From Io17-Chloro-G2 sp963663135 (GTDB lineage Bacteria > Chloroflexota > Dehalococcoidia > Lucifugimonadales > UBA3495), in assembly GCA_963663135.2 (NCBI GenBank), contig CAXXRM010000001.1, forward strand, positions 246,661 through 310,660: DNA of 64,000 nucleotides, in the 5' to 3' direction. Within the stretch, counting starts at the first letter, position 1, and every line of letters starts with the position of its first letter. The notes beneath the pieces are model-generated. The model was given only the letters and a program-made list of their open reading frames with translations, was not told the DNA's origin and did no database searches. Made by a program: the position numbers and the translations under genes. This document shows, in pieces, positions 63,945-64,000 of this stretch.

Positions 63945-64000
63945 GGTTGAAAAATGTACCGTCCTCTGCCATCCATAGGTTCGAAGTCGTGCTTATGGGC

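Noticed and set aside
63960..64000. Possible tRNA-like or attachment-site sequence with GGTTCGAAG at the window end
   Set aside because: No cloverleaf can be drawn, and it does not match the 3' end of tRNA-Ile.

Overview
The window looks like a chromosomal segment of an uncultured Chloroflexota bacterium, most likely of the Dehalococcoidia / SAR202 type. This is inferred from gene content and cannot be confirmed without a search. Supporting signs are about 60 percent GC, many GTG and TTG starts with good Shine-Dalgarno sites, and a crowd of LLM flavin monooxygenase, acyl-CoA dehydrogenase, short-chain dehydrogenase (SDR), vicinal oxygen chelate (VOC), molybdopterin-hydroxylase and Uma2 genes. 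Several promoters carry a TGn extended -10 box with a weak or no -35.

Region 1 (0.1-30 kb) is mostly housekeeping. It holds a DUF4389 membrane protein, a flavin oxidoreductase, a carboxymuconolactone-decarboxylase-like protein, tRNA-Pro and tRNA-Arg. These are followed by rpsO-pnp, a frameshifted TolB-like gene, the lysine/threonine genes dapB-asd-dapA, and purA convergent to them. Next come a PIN-domain gene pair, a single-chain type ISP/IIG-like restriction-modification enzyme, a yqeY-like gene, purQ, aroK-aroB, a TauE permease with a tiny membrane partner, and tgt. A minus-strand operon of threonine synthase, a NIL-domain protein and a MoaD/ThiS-like sulfur carrier suggests sulfur transfer in amino-acid synthesis. 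nhaA, an ABM-like protein and tag close the region.

Region 2 (30-53 kb) is catabolic: a BNR-repeat protein, an SDR with a lone CoxL/XdhA-type large subunit, a large alpha/beta hydrolase, an MFS carrier and four acyl-CoA dehydrogenases (one lacking its C-terminal domain). It continues with a PHP hydrolase, a Rieske ferredoxin, a tandem SDR pair of which the first has lost its catalytic residues, VOC proteins, another SDR, an amidohydrolase and an orphan TPP-binding decarboxylase subunit. The mix fits oxidation of cyclic or recalcitrant organic compounds, but no single pathway can be read. Dispersed repeats lie between the genes, including two 38-bp copies exactly 1400 bp apart around a gene with internal tandem motifs.

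Region 3 (53.3 kb to the end) is a genomic island starting at tRNA-Ile(GAU). It carries a tyrosine recombinase whose catalytic tyrosine lies in the -1 frame after an A6 run, two copies of a 214-bp repeat in front of a Uma2 gene, transposase remnants, an intact P4-type integrase, a NYN-domain gene, a two-gene unit with a DUF6575-like protein, a decayed IS5 element and, abutting it, an apparently intact ISNCY-type element with a 10-bp target duplication. No rRNA, CRISPR array or plasmid origin was seen.
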